Shown one piece after another: positions 15,093 through 23,082 of a DNA stretch of 23,082 nt. The DNA comes from an uncultured Flavobacteriales bacterium. Lineage in GTDB: Bacteria; Bacteroidota; Bacteroidia; Flavobacteriales_E; Vicingaceae. Where the stretch lies: the NCBI GenBank assembly GCA_913059105.1, contig CAJXRL010000010.1, forward strand, positions 1-23,082, written 5' to 3'. Both the position numbers and the translations under genes were made by a program. Below the pieces are notes generated by a model. The model did not search any database and was not told the origin of the DNA. It saw only the letters and a program-made list of their open reading frames with translations. How positions within the stretch are numbered: the stretch's first letter is position 1; every line of letters starts with the position of its first letter.

Positions 15093-16160
15093 TTATCTAT
15101 TTCTTGATATGCTTAATTTCCCGAAGTTTAAGGCGAAGCTTTCGAACAAGTTACCCTTTTCTTCATCTACTTCAAAAGTTATTTTATCATTTGAAATATC
15201 AGCAATCTCTTCTGCAACTGTTTCAGAAAAAGTTTTTCCTTTTAACAAGTCTTTTTTAATTTTATCTTTTGCGAATTTTTGAATAGACACAAATTCTTGC
15301 TCTGCCTGAATAGGTGTAACTGCTGCAATAGCTTCCTTAATCTCATCGCTATCAAATACGACTGCTGCCGTGGTGTCAGTATTGTCTTTTTGAGAAGGAG
15401 TAACTTTTTGTTGTTCTGCTAAACTTTCCTGCTCCACCGGTTTTACTATCGTAGGCTCTTCTCGTTTTTGACGATTTTTGATCAAAATTTGAGTCTTTTG
15501 ACCGTTTTGTTGTGCAAACGGAGTGTTTTTATTTGGAAGAGATCGTTTTTTAACTATTTCCATTAATTCCACTTTTGCAGCAGTTACGAAACCATTAGAA
15601 AGATTCTCTTCCACCATTTCTTGGTCTGGTTTCCAAGCAAACCCTCTAGGAGAGTATTCCTCATTTGAAATAGTTGAATTCCAAAAAACGAATGCTATAA
15701 TTGCAGCAGCAGCAGCAGTTGACGCATAGGTCCACCAGGCAATAACTATTCTTTCTTTCTGAATTAAATCAGACTTGCCAGTAAATGTAACTGTTTCATT
15801 TTTAGATAGTTTTGTTTTACGAAACATAGCCAAATCTTCAACTAAGCCTGAATTCCTTGACACTAATGCTGCCAACTTCTCCTTTTCTTCTTTTGAAATG
15901 TTGCCTTCCACTTCTGCAATCATCAAATACTCAGCTCTAGTTAAACCAGTAGTTTCTTCCCGAATTAAAGACGCCTTCAAACTATCATTGCGAATAGGTT
16001 CGTCTACCAAACTAATTTCTTCAAAATTTTCTAATTCGACTTTCAATTCAGGGTTTAGACTTAAGAACCTATTTAATTCAATAATTTCATTTTCAGATAA
16101 ATTCCCTTCAGAGTAATCTAAAAACCAAGCTTCATAATTATGTTTATTTATCTTCTCCAT
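15093..16160 (-). CDS. Anti-sigma-factor-like single-pass membrane protein
   Basis: A 355-residue protein with one membrane helix (about 137-160, including an Ala run). A cytoplasmic part of about 136 residues precedes it and an extracytoplasmic part of about 195 residues, rich in Gln, Glu and Lys, follows. The cytoplasmic part contains two similar units, around EGNLSENEIIELNRFLSLNPELKVEL (19-44) and EGNISKEEKEKLAALVSRNSGLVEDL (85-110), suggesting an internal duplication. The zinc-binding HxxxCxxC of classical anti-sigma factors is absent. Its ATG overlaps the sigma stop codon by one base (TAATG), so the two are translationally coupled. This, with the topology, is the main reason for calling it the anti-sigma factor. 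No similarity to FecR is visible. Release of the sigma by a periplasmic signal is inferred. Confidence 0.75.
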   Translation of the reverse strand: MEKINKHNYEAWFLDYSEGNLSENEIIELNRFLSLNPELKVELENFEEISLVDEPIRNDSLKASLIREETTGLTRAEYLMIAEVEGNISKEEKEKLAALVSRNSGLVEDLAMFRKTKLSKNETVTFTGKSDLIQKERIVIAWWTYASTAAAAAIIAFVFWNSTISNEEYSPRGFAWKPDQEMVEENLSNGFVTAAKVELMEIVKKRSLPNKNTPFAQQNGQKTQILIKNRQKREEPTIVKPVEQESLAEQQKVTPSQKDNTDTTAAVVFDSDEIKEAIAAVTPIQAEQEFVSIQKFAKDKIKKDLLKGKTFSETVAEEIADISNDKITFEVDEEKGNLFESFALNFGKLSISRNR

Positions 16161-16645
16161 TATAAAACAGCCTCCACACTTACTAAAAAATCTTTTAAAA
16201 CTTTTCTAGCTCTAAAAATGTAAACTTTCACTTGCGATAAACTCAAACCTGTAATCTCTCCTATTTCATTGTAGTCGTAACCTTCATAATCCCTCAGCAT
16301 TACTACAGATCGTTGTATCTCTGAAAGTTTCGCAAGCGCTGCCTGCAAAACTTCATTCAATCCATTGTATTGCTCTTGGTGAGAATAACTTTGCTCACTT
16401 ACCTCGTCCCAATTCCCTTGTTTTTTATCTCTTCGAATCAAATCAATCATCGTTCTATATGCGGTTGTAAAAAGATAAGATTTTGATTTATCGGCTTCCA
16501 CTTCTTCTACTTTCTGCCACAGTTTCAAAAAAGAATCTTGCACAATATCTTTCGCCTTCTCCTCATCGCGAATGTTTTTCAATATAAATCGAAATACATT
16601 GTCTGAGTATAGCTCAACAGTTGTATTGTATTCTTTTACAGTCAT
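16160..16645 (-). CDS. ECF sigma-70 family RNA polymerase sigma factor
   Basis: A 161-residue ECF sigma factor. Region 2 includes LYSDNVFRFILKNIRDEEKAKDIVQDSFLKLWQ (about 12-44) and the following SYLFTTAYRTMIDLIRRDKK. Region 4 includes LSEIQRSVVMLRDYEGYDYNEIGEITGLSLSQVKVYIFRARKVLKDFL near the C terminus. It directs RNA polymerase to TGTAAC/CGT-type promoters if the matching elements here are its own. A longer reading from 16705 would add 20 residues, but those codons coincide with the promoter (16691-16717) and its expected start point, so MTVKEYN at 16645 is the right start. It is cotranscribed with the overlapping anti-sigma gene and probably autoregulated. Confidence 0.93.
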   Translation of the reverse strand: MTVKEYNTTVELYSDNVFRFILKNIRDEEKAKDIVQDSFLKLWQKVEEVEADKSKSYLFTTAYRTMIDLIRRDKKQGNWDEVSEQSYSHQEQYNGLNEVLQAALAKLSEIQRSVVMLRDYEGYDYNEIGEITGLSLSQVKVYIFRARKVLKDFLVSVEAVL

Positions 16646-16690
16646 TATCTTGATCCGCGGTAAGCAATTATGTCTCGTTTTCAAAAGTGA

Positions 16691-16717
16691 AACGCACAGT
16701 TTCATTGATTAGTTACA
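16691..16717 (-). promoter_or_regulatory. ECF-type promoter of the sigma factor gene
   Basis: On the minus strand TGTAAC (complement of 16712-16717), a 17-base spacer, then CGTT (complement of 16691-16694). Initiation is expected near 16684, leaving a leader of about 39 bases to the ATG at 16645. It matches the promoter of the beta-barrel gene in hexamer, spacing and the CTGTGCGT core, which points to autoregulation. Confidence 0.7.
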
Positions 16718-16866
16718 GTTAAAAGTAAAAAAGTTTTATTAGAATCATTTTTGATTGCTGATGAATGGTAAAGTAACTAGTTAACTAATGGTCTTTTTTC
16801 TCCAGTTATGAACCTTTGATACCTTAAAACTGCACCATAATTAGCACTAACGACTTTTAGATTGTC

Positions 16867-16874
16867 TAACTTTG
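16867..16874 (+). promoter_or_regulatory. Candidate -7 element of the pseudouridine synthase operon
   Basis: TAACTTTG is an exact match to TAnnTTTG. It overlaps a possible TTG start (16872) and would place initiation near 16880, so it favours the ATG at 16893 as the start with a very short leader. No clear TTG is seen at the usual upstream distance. The rest of the 16718-16866 gap shows nothing further. Confidence 0.3.
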
Positions 16875-16892
16875 TCGGTTAATTGCGACAAC

Positions 16893-17825
16893 ATGAGAAG
16901 TGAACGACCAAAATCGAAAAGAGGTGCTATTAGAAATGAGCCGAAAAGAAGAGATTCTTCGGAAAGCGCTAAGCCATTTTCCAAAAAACCCTCAACCGGA
17001 GAGTATGATAAAAGCGCAGGGAAAGATTTTGGGAACAAGAAGTTTGTTTATAAGAAAAAACCTAAAAAACTAACAGAAAAATCTGTTGATGATAAAATTC
17101 GTTTGAATCGTTTTTTGGCAAATGCAGGAATTTGCTCTAGAAGGGAAGCTGACAAGCTCATTGAAACAGGCGTTGTTAGCATTAACAACAAGGTAGTTAC
17201 TGAACTAGGTACTAAAGTTAATCCAACCGATGTTGTTCACTATGGAGGAATGCTACTGCAAAGCCAGAAAAAGCAATATGTTTTACTCAATAAGCCAAAA
17301 AATTACATTACAACAATGGACGACCCTGAGGAACGTCAAACTGTAATGGAGTTGGTTGGCAAAGCTTGCAAAGAAAGAATTTACCCTGTTGGAAGACTAG
17401 ATAGAGCAACTTCAGGATTATTGCTTTTTACAAACGATGGAGAAATGACCAAAAGGTTAACTCACCCTAGTGGAAAAGTGAAGAAAATTTATCATGTAAC
17501 GGTTGATAAGAATATCACTCAAAAAGATTTAATTGCCTTAGTAGAGGGCATTCAATTGGAAGACGGCCCAGCGGGTGCAGACAAAGCCTTTTATTTGGCA
17601 GACACTTCTAAATCGACCATTTCTATTGAATTGCACTCTGGAAGAAACAGAATTATTCGAAGAATGATGGAGCATTTGAATTACAAAGTAACCAAGCTTG
17701 ATCGTGTTCAGTTTGCAGGATTGACTAAAAAAGACATTCCAAGAGGAAGATTCAGACACTTAAGCGAGAAAGAAGTTGGGCTTTTGCATCGAGTTTGTGG
17801 TCTTATTTCACAAGATACTGAATAA
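16893..17825 (+). CDS. rluB: RsuA/RluB family rRNA pseudouridine synthase
   Basis: A 310-residue cytoplasmic enzyme that isomerises uridine in ribosomal RNA. An S4 RNA-binding domain (about 69-115: IRLNRFLANAGICSRREADKLIETGVVSINNK) is followed by the catalytic domain with VLLNKPKNYITT and the active-site Asp170 in VGRLDRATSGLLLF. ELHSGRNRIIRRMMEHL (246-262) is the usual RsuA/RluB/E/F motif. The first 60 residues are a Lys/Arg-rich, disordered-looking extension, common in Bacteroidota members and absent in E. coli RluB. Target position (23S U2605 by homology) is inferred. I prefer ATG 16893 over TTG 16872. First gene of a four-gene operon; the AsmA-like gene starts 18 bases after its stop. Confidence 0.88.
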   Translation: MRSERPKSKRGAIRNEPKRRDSSESAKPFSKKPSTGEYDKSAGKDFGNKKFVYKKKPKKLTEKSVDDKIRLNRFLANAGICSRREADKLIETGVVSINNKVVTELGTKVNPTDVVHYGGMLLQSQKKQYVLLNKPKNYITTMDDPEERQTVMELVGKACKERIYPVGRLDRATSGLLLFTNDGEMTKRLTHPSGKVKKIYHVTVDKNITQKDLIALVEGIQLEDGPAGADKAFYLADTSKSTISIELHSGRNRIIRRMMEHLNYKVTKLDRVQFAGLTKKDIPRGRFRHLSEKEVGLLHRVCGLISQDTE

Positions 17826-17843
17826 AACAGCGTTGAAGTAAGC

Positions 17844-20525
17844 ATGAACATCCTGAAAAAAGTAGTTTTTGTTTTTCTCCTTTTACTTGTTTTAGCAACT
17901 GCTGGAATTACTGGTGCTGCATTATTTTATGGGGAAGAAATCAAAACTTTAGTAGTTAAAAATCTCAATAAGACTCTTAAAACAGAAATCAAGGTTTCTC
18001 ACGTAGACTTTAGTGTTTTCCAAGATTTTCCTAAAGCTTCTGTTGTTTTTTCGGATGTTGTTATCTATGCTGTACATGCTAAAAACGACACTCTCTTTTC
18101 AGCAAAAAAGCTAAGCGCCAAGTTTAACTTACTGGACTTGTATAACAAACAATACAATCTTATTGGGCTTGCTGCAAAAGATGGTAAATGTCAAATGCTA
18201 GTTGACAACTCCGGCAAATCAAATTATATTTTTTGGAATCAAAGCGACTCTTCAAGTAATACTGTAGCCACAGAGCTGAACGATGTTTCGCTCACAAATA
18301 TCGAATATACCTATGTGGACTACTCTAAACGTATAGGAATTCATTTCTTAATTGAAGAGGCTCAGTTCAATGGAAATTTCAAAGAGGAAATTTTTGATTT
18401 AGATTTAACAACGACTTTGAAACAGTCTAGCGTTCAGGTTGGGGAGATAGACATACTTAAAGACCGAGCGCTATTTTTAAGGGTGAAAGGCAACGTAGAC
18501 CAGACTTCGGAACAGCTAAATTTTGCCTCGTCGAACATTGGTGTTAACGGCATGAATATTAATTTAAATGGTTCTTTAAACTATGGCGATAAAAGCAGAA
18601 TGGATTTGCGAATAAACAGTGAAAATGCTGATTTAGAAAAAGCTATTGCACTTCTACCCGCTAACATTCGAGGCAAATTGGATCGTTTCGAAATAGACGG
18701 AAATGCTAGATTGGCAGGAAGTATTAACGGAGCTGTTTCTTCAATTACCGCCCCGTTTTATGAATTCAATTTTTCGATTGACAATGGAAACTTCAACGAT
18801 AAAGAAAGTGACATTCAATTTAAAAAAACAGCTCTCAACGGCAGTATTACTAATGGAGCTGAGCGAAGTCTTAGTACCATAAAATTAGCTTTAACTAACT
18901 TTGAAACTGCAACTTCTGAAGGAAACATAAATGGCAAACTCAGCATTACTAATTTTAAAAAACCTATTTACGAATATGTAGGAAAAATAAAGCTCGACTT
19001 ACGAGAAACATTGGAGCTTTTAAAAGTTGAAGAAATAACTAACTCTAGCGGCAAAATTTCAGCTTTTCTCAATGTAAAAGGAGAACTAACTGAAGTTGGA
19101 GAGTACAGTCTTAAAGATTGGAAACGGTCGAAAATTGAAGGTGAACTAACATTGGAGAGTCTTGAGTTTGGCTTCAAAAGTAGACCACAAAAAATTAGCT
19201 CATTAACAGGCAAGTTAGGGTTTAATAACAACAGTTTAGACATTTCCGAATTGAGTGGGAGTATTGATGAAACACAACTTTCAGCAAAAGGGAAATTCAA
19301 TAACCTTATTGCTTTCCTTTTGGACAAAAACGAGCCTCTCTTTGTAGATGCAACCGTTAACTCAAAATATATTCATCTTGGAGAATTACTTGCCGCTAAC
19401 CCTTCAGAAAAAAAAGGGAATCACACCGAAAATTATGCATTAGACATATCTCCTCGTATTACTGTTTACATCTCTCTTCTCGCAAAGGAACTTAAATTCA
19501 ACAAATTCAATCTTATAAATTTAAAAGGAGACCTCATTGTAAAAAACGAGCGGATAGACGCTCGTGGCATATCATTTTCATCGCAAGAAGGAAAGGTAAG
19601 TGGCGATTTATTTATTCGTGAAAAAGACAACAAATTTGTTCTCATCACCAAGGCTCAATTTGAAGAGGTTGACATCAAAAAAGTGTTCGAAAGTTTCAAC
19701 AATTTTGGTCAGGAGAGCATTAAAGCCGACCATCTGGAAGGAATTGCAAACATCGATTTAAATTATACTTCCTGGATGAGTAAGAAATTTGAAATTGACC
19801 CGAACACTATTCGTTGCGAGGTAGATTTTAGCATTGACGAAGGAGAATTAAATAAGTACAAACCTCTTGAGGCGCTGTCAAAATTCGTAGAATTGGAAGA
19901 ACTGAAGGAGATTAAATTCAAACGATTACAAAATTCTATATTGGTAAAAGAGGGCGTAATTATAATTCCAAAATTTGAAATTCTTTCATCTGCAATGAAT
20001 TTAAGTATAGCTGGAACACACACTTTCAACAACGATATTGACTATCATATTACTCTACTTTTAAGCGAAGTACTTGGGAGTAAAGCAAAAAAGCCTAATG
20101 TGAATGAGTTTGGTTATGTTGAAGCCGATGGATTGCAGAATAAATCTAAGTTGTACTTAAAAATGACCGGAAATGTTGATAATATCAATATTTCCTATGA
20201 CTCTAAAGGCCTAAAAGACAACATAAAATTAAAACTCAGTAAAGAAAAAACTACAGTTAAATCTTTGCTGAAAGAAGAGTTCGGTATTTATAAGAACGAC
20301 GCAACTGTGAAACCTTTACAAGTTGAAGAGCGTAAACTAAGTCCTTTTCAAATAGAGGTTGATTCCTCTTTTATCAAGAAAAAACAACTGAGCAAAGGCG
20401 CTCAAAATAAAACAACTAAGGGCAAGAGTGAAAATGAGCCGGCAAAGAAGTCGAAATTTGGGAAATTTTTGGATAAAATTGCAACGCCCAACGAAGAAGA
20501 ATTCGTTTCACCCATTGAAAATTAA
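17844..20525 (+). CDS. AsmA-like inner-membrane-anchored protein
   Basis: An 893-residue protein with an N-terminal membrane anchor (about 6-28) and a very long, beta-rich periplasmic part. The opening FYGEEIKTLVVKNLNKTLKTEIKVSHVDFSVFQDFPKASVVFSDV (about 29-73) is the typical AsmA N terminus. The C-terminal third has the AsmA C-terminal pattern (...DLNGSLN.., GTHTFNNDIDYHITLLLSEVLG). The last about 60 residues are Lys-rich and probably disordered. AsmA-family proteins are related to bridge-like lipid-transfer proteins and in E. coli (YhdP, TamB, YdbH) help move phospholipid to the outer membrane. That role here is by family only. It lies between the pseudouridine synthase and histidine kinase genes, all on one strand. 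Confidence 0.85.
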   Translation: MNILKKVVFVFLLLLVLATAGITGAALFYGEEIKTLVVKNLNKTLKTEIKVSHVDFSVFQDFPKASVVFSDVVIYAVHAKNDTLFSAKKLSAKFNLLDLYNKQYNLIGLAAKDGKCQMLVDNSGKSNYIFWNQSDSSSNTVATELNDVSLTNIEYTYVDYSKRIGIHFLIEEAQFNGNFKEEIFDLDLTTTLKQSSVQVGEIDILKDRALFLRVKGNVDQTSEQLNFASSNIGVNGMNINLNGSLNYGDKSRMDLRINSENADLEKAIALLPANIRGKLDRFEIDGNARLAGSINGAVSSITAPFYEFNFSIDNGNFNDKESDIQFKKTALNGSITNGAERSLSTIKLALTNFETATSEGNINGKLSITNFKKPIYEYVGKIKLDLRETLELLKVEEITNSSGKISAFLNVKGELTEVGEYSLKDWKRSKIEGELTLESLEFGFKSRPQKISSLTGKLGFNNNSLDISELSGSIDETQLSAKGKFNNLIAFLLDKNEPLFVDATVNSKYIHLGELLAANPSEKKGNHTENYALDISPRITVYISLLAKELKFNKFNLINLKGDLIVKNERIDARGISFSSQEGKVSGDLFIREKDNKFVLITKAQFEEVDIKKVFESFNNFGQESIKADHLEGIANIDLNYTSWMSKKFEIDPNTIRCEVDFSIDEGELNKYKPLEALSKFVELEELKEIKFKRLQNSILVKEGVIIIPKFEILSSAMNLSIAGTHTFNNDIDYHITLLLSEVLGSKAKKPNVNEFGYVEADGLQNKSKLYLKMTGNVDNINISYDSKGLKDNIKLKLSKEKTTVKSLLKEEFGIYKNDATVKPLQVEERKLSPFQIEVDSSFIKKKQLSKGAQNKTTKGKSENEPAKKSKFGKFLDKIATPNEEEFVSPIEN

Positions 20526-20583
20526 CGGCATTATAGCAACTATCAACTCATCATATTCGTCTTAAAGGAAACAAGGGAAGATT

Positions 20584-22128
20584 TTGAACATTTATTCAAA
20601 AAAGCAGCGTTGGAAACTAATACTGGCAGCATTTGCAGCCAGTATCGTTTTTGTGTCATTATGGTACACCAATGTATTGGTAGGTAAAATTGCTCAAGAA
20701 GAGCAAAGCAAAGCAAAATCATGGGCAGAAGCCATTCAACGAAAGGCAGAACTAGTTAACTATACTCAAGACCTCTTTTTTACAATTAAAGAAGAAGAAA
20801 CCAAAAGGGTTAAAATTTGGGCAATGGCTACCGAAGAAGCAGGGAAGCCAGATTTAGAAGCCGACTTGACTTTAGCGCTTGAAATTATTACAAGCAATAA
20901 AACCATTCCTATTATTCTTACAAATAATGAACAGAAAATAACTAGGAGTTCAAACATTCCTGAAGAAATCGAAGTAGACTCTCTTAAAATGAGAGGGCTG
21001 CTTCAAGACATGAAGCTAAAAGGCAACTTCTTTAAAATCAATTATACCGAAAATGCTTTCAACTACATGTTCTACGGAGAATCTAGCGTTTTCGCTGAAT
21101 TACGAGAAGTTTTACAAGATCAAATTGAATCTTTTAACAAAGATATTACTTCAAACTCCGCATCTGCTCCAGTTATCTATGCCACAGATAGAGATAGTGT
21201 CTTAGATTTTGGAAACTTAGATTCAACAAGTATGGGTTACTCCTCATTTGTGAACCAAAAAATCGTGGAAATGAAAGAGGTTAATGAACCTCTCGAAATT
21301 GATTTAGGAGAGAACCAAGTGAATTACATTTACTACGATGACAGTCCCCTTCTTATAAAATTAAAATATTACCCTTTTATTCAGCTAAGTGTTATTGGGT
21401 TGTTTTTAATATTTGCCTATTACCTTTTTAGTACTGCACGAAAATCAGAGCAAAACCAAGTTTGGGTAGGAATGGCAAAAGAAACTGCCCATCAATTAGG
21501 TACCCCACTTTCTTCTTTATTGGCGTGGGTTGAAGTATTACGAGCTAAAGGAGTTGATGAGGAAACAATAAGAGAACTAAGTCAAGATATTGGGAGATTA
21601 GAAACAGTAACTGAAAGATTCTCAAAAATTGGGGCTAAACCAAACTTGGAGCAGCATGACGTTAACTTTGTGATTGGGAAAACTATTTCTTACTTGAAAA
21701 CCAGGCTTTCTAAAAATGTAAAATTCTCTCAAACGGGAGCAAGCGGTGAAGTTCTAGCAAGCATGAATATCCCATTGCTTGAATGGGTGTTGGAAAACAT
21801 CATAAAAAACGGTGTAGATGCCATTGGGGGGGATGGGAACATTGACATTGATATTATTGATCAATCTCAGTTCGTTTATATTGACATATCAGACAACGGA
21901 AAAGGAATTCCTAAGGGGAAAAGAAAAACGGTATTTGAGCCAGGTTTTACCACCAAACAAAGGGGCTGGGGACTGGGCTTATCGTTGACCAAAAGAATTA
22001 TTGAGAATTACCACTCAGGAAAAGTTTTTGTTAAAAGCTCAGAGCTTGGACAAGGAACTACTTTTAGAATAGTACTAAACAAAAACATGCAAAATGGCAG
22101 GAATATACATTCATATTCCTTTTTGTAA
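20584..22128 (+). CDS. Sensor histidine kinase (HisKA-like/HATPase_c)
   Basis: A 514-residue membrane kinase: first membrane helix (about 11-34), periplasmic sensor part (35-263), second helix (264-284), H-box with His303 in AKETAHQLGTPLSSLLAW, N-box LEWVLENIIKNGVDA (399-413), DNGKGI (437-442), FEPGFTTKQ (451-459) and G2 box GWGLGLSL (461-468). All are intact, so it should be active. No response regulator is adjacent, so its partner is elsewhere. The start is TTG at 20584; an in-frame stop at 20563-20565 leaves no upstream ATG, and GGAAACAAGGGAAG just before it looks like a purine-rich ribosome site. Its last 35 bases overlap the start of hemW, so its final residues after FRIVLNK are read from the hemW start region. 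The periplasmic domain is of no type I recognise. Confidence 0.9.
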   Translation: MNIYSKKQRWKLILAAFAASIVFVSLWYTNVLVGKIAQEEQSKAKSWAEAIQRKAELVNYTQDLFFTIKEEETKRVKIWAMATEEAGKPDLEADLTLALEIITSNKTIPIILTNNEQKITRSSNIPEEIEVDSLKMRGLLQDMKLKGNFFKINYTENAFNYMFYGESSVFAELREVLQDQIESFNKDITSNSASAPVIYATDRDSVLDFGNLDSTSMGYSSFVNQKIVEMKEVNEPLEIDLGENQVNYIYYDDSPLLIKLKYYPFIQLSVIGLFLIFAYYLFSTARKSEQNQVWVGMAKETAHQLGTPLSSLLAWVEVLRAKGVDEETIRELSQDIGRLETVTERFSKIGAKPNLEQHDVNFVIGKTISYLKTRLSKNVKFSQTGASGEVLASMNIPLLEWVLENIIKNGVDAIGGDGNIDIDIIDQSQFVYIDISDNGKGIPKGKRKTVFEPGFTTKQRGWGLGLSLTKRIIENYHSGKVFVKSSELGQGTTFRIVLNKNMQNGRNIHSYSFL

Positions 22129-23033
22129 GCAAGCTTGCAGCTACTGCGACTTTCATTTTTCTACCAAGCTAACCAACAAACAAAAAGTACTCGGGGCAAT
22201 TGAAAAAGAGCTTGAGCTTAGAGCAAATTACATAGGCGAGGAATTAGTTGAAACTGTCTATTTAGGAGGAGGTACACCTAGTTTATTGAATCAAGCCGAA
22301 CTCCAATCACTTTTCGATAAAATTCATGCTCGTTTCGACGTTTCTGAGAAAGCAGAAATTACGTTGGAGGCCAATCCTGATGATTTAACTTTAGAGAAGT
22401 TACAAGAGTTAAAAAAGACTCCCATCAACCGACTAAGTATTGGAGTGCAATCTTTTTTTGAAGAAGATTTGCGGTTTATGAACAGAGCCCATAATTCAAG
22501 TGAAGCTTTGCAGAGTATTGATAATGCCCAAAAACTTGGTTTCGAAAATATTTCTATTGATTTAATATTTGGAAGCCAAACTACCACCAACGAAATGTGG
22601 CAGAAAAACCTAGACACCTTTTTTGCCTTGGGAATTAACCATCTTTCAGCCTATTCGTTGACAATAGAAGAAAAAACAGCTTTAGCGCACCAAGTAGCAA
22701 AAGGCAAAATTTCAACTATAGATGACGAAAAAAATTACGCTCAATATTTAATGCTTCAAGAAGCTATTGAACAACATGGCTTTGAACAATATGAACTTTC
22801 TAATTATTGCAAAAACAAATCCTATTCTAAGCACAACACTTCGTATTGGCAAAGTAAAAAATATTTAGGTGTTGGCCCTTCGGCACATTCGTTCGACGGA
22901 GTTTCACGTCAATGGAACGTCCGTAACAATTCTCTTTATTTAAAGGCTATTGAGAACGGAACGAGCTATTTTGAAAAAGAAGAGCTATCGGAAATTGACC
23001 GCTATCACGAATACTTAATTACTTCGCTTAGAA
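22094..23033 (+). CDS. hemW: HemW-like radical SAM protein, 3' end missing
   Basis: The first 313 residues of a HemW-type radical SAM protein, out of about 375 expected. The cluster-binding motif is Cys11, Cys15, Cys18 in CKQACSYCDF. Phe20 after YCD, in place of a fourth Cys, points to HemW, not to coproporphyrinogen dehydrogenase HemN. YLGGGTPSLL, LEANPDD and RLSIGVQSF follow as expected. HemW binds haem and acts in haem delivery to respiratory proteins in bacteria where it was studied; it does not make coproporphyrinogen. Annotators often call it HemN. The ATG overlaps the kinase gene by 35 bases. The open reading frame continues to a TAG at 23078, but the last 15 codons (TVSYTHLTL...) come from sequencing adapter. 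The real gene continues beyond the window. Confidence 0.93.
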
Positions 23034-23082
23034 CTGTCTCTTATACACATCTGACGCTGCCGACGATCTACTCTGTGTAGAT
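23034..23082 (-). other. Nextera sequencing adapter (artefact)
   Basis: Not genomic. 23034-23066 is the reverse complement of the Nextera read-1 adapter, 23067-23074 the reverse complement of index AGAGTAGA, and 23075-23082 the start of the P5 complement. This is what an untrimmed read 2 shows after reading through a short insert. It mirrors bases 1-47 and should be trimmed. Confidence 0.98.

Noticed and set aside
15703..15717. Five GCA repeats in the anti-sigma gene as a phase-variable tract
   Set aside because: A trinucleotide repeat only changes the number of Ala residues in the membrane helix and cannot switch the frame; it is also short.
1..23082. Perfect inverted repeat at the two ends of the window, as in a linear plasmid, phage or transposon
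   Set aside because: Both arms are Nextera adapter, i5 index and P5 sequence. The mosaic end is from engineered Tn5 used in library preparation, not a resident element.

Overview
This window is a low-GC, gene-dense stretch of a Bacteroidota chromosome, most likely from the Flavobacteriales or a neighbouring order. The evidence is the AT-rich coding style, several exact or near matches to the Bacteroidota promoter element TAnnTTTG, secreted proteins whose signal peptides end in ...AQ, a PorE-like TPR/propeller/OmpA protein, a TPR-containing histidine kinase and an ECF sigma/anti-sigma pair lacking a zinc-binding HC motif. No tRNA, rRNA, CRISPR array, insertion sequence or phage gene is visible. 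No gene-free stretch exceeds 300 bases. The first 47 and last 49 bases are not genomic: they are Illumina Nextera adapter plus an i5 index and the P5 end, in inverted orientation, so biological sequence runs from 48 to 23033.

Layout. 201-1313 (-): membrane acyltransferase. 1355-6488 (-): a block of four exported proteins, in transcription order a WD40-like propeller, a small unknown protein, a PQQ-type propeller and a PorE-like TPR/PD40/OmpA protein. 6574-7529 (-): a stand-alone LuxR-type DNA-binding protein next to a full NarL-type response regulator. 7674-8873 (+): a GT4-like glycosyltransferase. 8866-10848 (-): a TPR-sensor histidine kinase, the likely partner of the response regulator. 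10915-12456 (-): acyl-CoA carboxylase carboxyltransferase. 12579-13205 (+): beta-carbonic anhydrase. 13240-13992 (-): YebC/PmpR. 14132-16645 (-): ECF sigma factor, anti-sigma-like membrane protein and outer-membrane beta-barrel. 16893 to the right end (+): a pseudouridine synthase (RsuA/RluB), an AsmA-like protein, a second histidine kinase and a truncated hemW.

The strongest regulatory signal is a pair of matching ECF-type promoters, TGTAAC-N17-CGT(T/C). One lies in front of the ECF sigma gene and the other in front of the beta-barrel gene, so the module probably autoregulates and drives the barrel protein as its own target. A second point of interest is the start of the TPR histidine kinase gene, where the AUG sits inside a strong hairpin followed by eight U's, resembling an attenuator. 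Together with the exported propeller block and the split two-component system, the window reads as an envelope-sensing and envelope-building region mixed with housekeeping genes.
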